Shown one piece after another: positions 61,029 to 64,000 of a stretch of DNA of 64,000 nt (positions are counted from its first letter, which is position 1; each line of letters opens with the position of its first letter). Source of the DNA: Salinibacillus aidingensis (lineage in GTDB: Bacteria > Bacillota > Bacilli > Bacillales > Alkalibacillaceae). The translations under genes were made by a program, and so were the position numbers. The stretch spans positions 124,001 through 188,000 of the forward strand of contig NZ_BAAADO010000006.1 in the NCBI RefSeq assembly GCF_039522525.1, written 5' to 3'. Under the pieces are notes generated by a model. The model was not told where the DNA came from, searched no databases, and worked only from the letters and a program-made list of their open reading frames with translations.

Positions 61029-61802
61029 ATGAAAAATTATCAAGGCTATTTGATTGATTTAGATGGAACTGTATATCTTGGAAAAGAACGTATTCCCTAT
61101 GCTCGGGAGTTTATTAATGCCCTCAATGAGAAAGGGCTTCCTCACTTATTTGTGACTAATAACTCCTCTAAACGTCCAGACCAGGTAGCAAAAAAATTAC
61201 GGGATATGGATATTCCGGCTGAAACAGATCAGGTCTTTACAACCAGTATGGCTACAGCAACGTTTTTGTCTAAAAAGAAGCCGGATGCCAGTGTTTATGC
61301 CATTGGAGAGGTAGGGCTATTGGATGCACTTAGTGACCATCAGCTCGAGCTTGTGGACGAAGACGCTGATTTTGTTGTGATTGGGATCGACAGGGATGTT
61401 ACCTATGAAAAACTGGCCAAGGGCTGTTTGAATATTAATGATGGCGCGGGTTTTATTTCTACAAATGCTGATGTAACCATCCCGACTGAACGAGGCTTTT
61501 TACCTGGGAATGGTTCACTGACTTCTGTTCTAGAGGTTGCGACAGGACAAAAGCCAACATTTATAGGAAAACCTCAGGCGATTATTATGGAGCAGGCCTT
61601 GGAAAAGCTTGGACTTCCTAAAGAAGAAACATTAATGGTAGGGGATAACTACCCGACTGATATTTCAGCCGGAATGAATGCCGGCCTGGATACCCTGCTT
61701 GTTTTAACAGGAGTGACGAAAAGAGAGGATTTAAAGCATGTTGAAAAACAGCCAACTTATGTGATGAATCATCTTAAGGAATGGCTCGATCAAATGAAAT
61801 AG
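61029..61802 (+). CDS. yutF: HAD-IIA hydrolase YutF (NagD-like)
   Basis: A 257-residue HAD phosphatase: motif I D-L-D-G-T-V-Y, motif II T-N-N-S-S, the lysine in F-I-G-K-P and motif IV G-D-N-Y-P-T-D. NagD-like enzymes act on nucleotides or sugar phosphates. ATG 61029 has AAGGAGATT upstream. Forms an operon with yutE. Confidence 0.9.
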   Translation: MKNYQGYLIDLDGTVYLGKERIPYAREFINALNEKGLPHLFVTNNSSKRPDQVAKKLRDMDIPAETDQVFTTSMATATFLSKKKPDASVYAIGEVGLLDALSDHQLELVDEDADFVVIGIDRDVTYEKLAKGCLNINDGAGFISTNADVTIPTERGFLPGNGSLTSVLEVATGQKPTFIGKPQAIIMEQALEKLGLPKEETLMVGDNYPTDISAGMNAGLDTLLVLTGVTKREDLKHVEKQPTYVMNHLKEWLDQMK

Positions 61803-61811
61803 AAAAGATGG

Positions 61812-61848
61812 AAAAAACCAGTACCCTGAATAGGGACTGGTTTTTGTT
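61812..61848. terminator. Terminator between yutF and yutG (bidirectional)
   Basis: AAAAACCAGTACCC pairs with GGGACTGGTTTTT between convergent genes. Confidence 0.88.
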
Positions 61849-61862
61849 CTTCATAAATAAGG

Positions 61863-62372
61863 TTAATCATCCTGAAATAGCTCATCTTCATAGGTATGGG
61901 CTAGTCGGCTTGAGGCGGCGGCTGCGATTGCCCCAACGATATCGTCTAAGAAGGTGTGACATTCCCCGGAGGATTTGTCATTAAGCTTCTTCAGGATGCC
62001 TGGCTTTTGTTTATCGATATATCCATAATTGGTAAAGCCAATTGACCCGTAGACGTTAATAATGGAAAACGCAATAATTTCATCCACGCCATACAAGCTT
62101 TCATCTCGTTCGATAATATCCTGCAGGGGCTGCTCCAATTTATTTTGCTCGGCCAGCAGATCTAACTGGATTCCAGTAACGATGGCATTTTGGATTTCGC
62201 GTTTTTTTAAGACTTTGTCAATGTGCCGCTCACATTCTTCCATTGTTAGTTCCTCATGGTAAGGAGACTGAAGGTAGTGCACTAATTCTCCGATATCGTG
62301 AATGGTTACGCCTCTTTCCTCCATCCAGGTTCTTGCTTTCTGCTCTAAAGGCTTCATCTTGTTTTTGCTCAT
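61863..62372 (-). CDS. yutG: Phosphatidylglycerophosphatase A-domain protein YutG
   Basis: A 169-residue PgpA-family protein (D-E-I-I-A-F-S-I-I, K-P-G-I-L-K-K-L-N, F-L-D-D-I-V-G-A-I-A-A). Bacillus YutG lacks the long membrane helices of E. coli PgpA and its activity is not certain. AAGGTGGG precedes the ATG. Position between yutF and yutH agrees with B. subtilis. Confidence 0.85.
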   Translation of the reverse strand: MSKNKMKPLEQKARTWMEERGVTIHDIGELVHYLQSPYHEELTMEECERHIDKVLKKREIQNAIVTGIQLDLLAEQNKLEQPLQDIIERDESLYGVDEIIAFSIINVYGSIGFTNYGYIDKQKPGILKKLNDKSSGECHTFLDDIVGAIAAAASSRLAHTYEDELFQDD

Positions 62373-62493
62373 TTTTTACCCACCTTACACATTCATAAAT
62401 ATTTCTCCGCATATAGTTAGTATAGTCAGTTTGAACAAAAATCTTGTCCACTTTAGGAAAGAATTTTTTTGTTGTTTAAAAAGGAGAATGAAA

Positions 62494-63492
62494 ATGAGGG
62501 AGCTTTTGAAGGAGAAGTTTTTATTCCACAGCGAGTCCGAGACGAATCTGCTGGGTTTTCCTGCCTATAGAGGTTCAGATGGATATGCTGTTGTCATTCC
62601 CGCTGATTATACAGATGAGAATTTTATTACGGAACAATATGTTATTGCAGATTATTTGAACCAGAGTGGATTTTCACATATTGCCAAGCCCTTGTATTCG
62701 AATGAAGGAAAATTTATTGTGCCGATTGACGAAGAGTCTTCTGTTTATACGTGTCATGTAGAATCAATACCTTCATCTGGTGAGAATCTTCAGGAGCTGA
62801 TTTCCTTTTTATCTTCCTTTCATCAGGCGGGTCATGGCTTTCCGTATTCACCTGTTCATTTAAACCGATATGGACAATGGAAAAGCAACTGGGAGCAAAT
62901 CATCAATCAGCTGGAATGGATTCGCAGTGTGATTATCGAAAAGTCCTACATATCAGACTGGGAACGGTTATGGCTGGAAAGCTGTTTTTATTTTATTGGC
63001 ATAGGAGAGAATGCCATTCAGTTTCTTCAGGAAAGTGAGCAGGAAAACCTTTATAACCAGTATGACCAGCCTGTTTTTACATTTGAACGGATGACTCCCT
63101 TTCCTCATCAGGAGATTGTTCTTCCCAATCGAATTGTTCATGATCATCCATCCCGGGACCTGGCTGAGGTTATGCGTTATTATATCCTTACACAAGGCAT
63201 AGAAAGTTACTCTAATCTATCAGGTATGCTGAATACTTATCAGAATCATCGCTCACTTAGTGTCTTTGGATGGAGACTGTTATTTGCCAGGCTGGCGTTT
63301 CCGATTCATTTTATTGATTACACGGAACAGGTTTTAAGCAAAGAAAAAATAACTCAGCAGGATTACGATGATTTTCAAAAGCTATTAGACCATCAATCCC
63401 GTCATGAGAAAGGACTTCAGTTTGCTGCCCGCGAAATGGAAAGAAGTCTCGGTTTTGATTTAGAAGTCATGGACTGGATTTTTAACAGTTAA
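62494..63492 (+). CDS. yutH: Spore coat-associated protein YutH (CotS-like)
   Basis: A 332-residue protein with a kinase-like fold of the CotS family (L-S-S-F-H-Q-A-G-H-G in place of a full catalytic loop, and V-H-D-H-P-S-R-D-L-A-E-V). It is made in sporulation and placed in or under the coat in B. subtilis. Catalytic activity is doubtful. ATG 62494 has AAAAGGAG at seven bases; the ATG two codons earlier is too close. Confidence 0.85.
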   Translation: MRELLKEKFLFHSESETNLLGFPAYRGSDGYAVVIPADYTDENFITEQYVIADYLNQSGFSHIAKPLYSNEGKFIVPIDEESSVYTCHVESIPSSGENLQELISFLSSFHQAGHGFPYSPVHLNRYGQWKSNWEQIINQLEWIRSVIIEKSYISDWERLWLESCFYFIGIGENAIQFLQESEQENLYNQYDQPVFTFERMTPFPHQEIVLPNRIVHDHPSRDLAEVMRYYILTQGIESYSNLSGMLNTYQNHRSLSVFGWRLLFARLAFPIHFIDYTEQVLSKEKITQQDYDDFQKLLDHQSRHEKGLQFAAREMERSLGFDLEVMDWIFNS

Positions 63493-63526
63493 AGAATATG
63501 CTACGATAAGCGCAGGAGGTCTAATG

Positions 63527-64000
63527 ATGAAGCCAAAGATATATATTTCCAGAAAAATTCCTTCCCGGTTTATTGAGCCATATAAGGACAGTTGGACGAT
63601 TGAAATGTGGCCGGAGGAAGATGAGGTAGTGGAACGGGATGTTCTGCTGAAGCATGCCAGAGAAGCAGATGCTTTATTTACCACGCTGACAGAAAAAGTG
63701 GATCGGGAGCTGCTTGATCAGGCAGTAAATCTAAAGGGGGTTGCAAACCTGGCTGTGGGCTATGACAATATTGACGTTGAATATGCACGGGAAAAAGGGA
63801 TTGTCGTAACCAACACTCCTGATGTCTTAACAGATACAACGGCAGATTTAACGTTTGCTCTCCTGATGGCCACCGCAAGACGAATCGTCGAAGCTGAAGC
63901 ATTTATCAGAAGCGGAAGGTGGACAACCTGGACTCCATTTCTTATGGCAGGTGCGGATATCCATCATAAGACGATAGGAATCGTTGGAATGGGCAGGATA
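63527..64000 (+). CDS. D-isomer 2-hydroxyacid dehydrogenase (glyoxylate/D-glycerate type), 3' partial
   Basis: 158 N-terminal residues are visible before the window ends. K-P-K-I-Y-I-S-R-K-I-P at the start, V-G-Y-D-N-I-D, T-D-T-T-A-D-L-T-F-A-L-L and the start of the NAD motif (T-I-G-I-V-G-M-G-R-I) place it in the GyaR/GhrB-type family, which reduces glyoxylate or hydroxypyruvate. AGGAGGT lies six bases before ATG 63527; the ATG one codon earlier is also possible. Confidence 0.88.
   Translation, partial: MKPKIYISRKIPSRFIEPYKDSWTIEMWPEEDEVVERDVLLKHAREADALFTTLTEKVDRELLDQAVNLKGVANLAVGYDNIDVEYAREKGIVVTNTPDVLTDTTADLTFALLMATARRIVEAEAFIRSGRWTTWTPFLMAGADIHHKTIGIVGMGRI

Noticed and set aside
1..64000. 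CRISPR array, prophage or complete insertion sequence
   Set aside because: No regularly spaced short repeats, phage structural genes or transposase motifs were seen; the repeats present are scattered and of different families.

Overview
This 64 kb window comes from the chromosome of a low-GC, spore-forming Bacillaceae, probably a salt-tolerant genus (Halobacillus, Virgibacillus or Oceanobacillus type). This rests on strong Shine-Dalgarno sequences, frequent TTG/GTG starts, sporulation and coat genes (two CotF-like proteins, yunB, lytH, yutC, yutH), gene order that follows Bacillus subtilis (fadNAE-yusI-gcvH-yusFE-metNPQ-sufCDSUB, yunEDCB, yutCDEFGH), a putative ectoine-type catabolic operon, and many GC-rich interspersed repeats of the kind seen in this family. 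No rRNA, tRNA, CRISPR array or complete insertion sequence was seen.

Layout. 1-3.1 kb: a YclNOPQ-type siderophore ABC importer, 5' truncated by the window edge. 3.2-11.1 kb: a SurA_N lipoprotein, an acyltransferase-3 membrane protein, a composite repeat, an SDR oxidoreductase, a glucose/sorbosone-dehydrogenase-like lipoprotein, an acyl-CoA dehydrogenase and an ABC-2 drug-type exporter. 11.3-16.0 kb: an accessory patch of short single genes (small lipoprotein, DUF6366-like, VanZ, small membrane proteins, SGNH hydrolase, DUF4362-like lipoprotein, GNAT). Most of these genes are followed at the stop codon by a degenerate repeat with a TAACGG/AAACGG core, so the patch looks like a cassette array.

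16.1-24.3 kb: five leftward genes (EutD/DoeA-like ectoine hydrolase, aldehyde dehydrogenase, homoserine dehydrogenase, M20 deacetylase, cystathionine gamma-synthase-family PLP enzyme) divergent from a PucR-type regulator. The inferred role is catabolism of ectoine or a close relative through N-acetyl-diaminobutyrate, with a set of enzymes unlike the proteobacterial doe/eut clusters. 24.3-27.7 kb: MoxR ATPase, DUF58 protein and a membrane protein lacking the usual transglutaminase domain. 27.7-30.2 kb: a FluC (CrcB) pair and znuCB with upstream Zur-like boxes. 30.4-32.4 kb: an EamA exporter and two coat proteins. 32.5-38.0 kb: fadNAE behind a near-perfect FadR operator. 38.2-49.2 kb: yusI, gcvH, yusF, yusE, two tandem SAM-I riboswitches, metNPQ, a small gene and sufCDSUB. 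49.3-53 kb: yunE-D-C-B. 53.0-54.9 kb: a lysine riboswitch followed by an NhaC-family transporter, probably for lysine. 55.4-57.1 kb: an NSS-family symporter with its 35-residue MetS-like subunit. 57.3-64 kb: lytH, yutC, yutD, small conserved genes, yutE, yutF, yutG, yutH and a truncated 2-hydroxyacid dehydrogenase.

Three interspersed repeat families (called A, B and C here) sit between genes. At 54.9-55.35 kb one A copy is interrupted by both a C and a B element, which gives direct evidence that B and C were mobile. Functions are assigned from remembered family signatures read directly in the translations. No database search was run.
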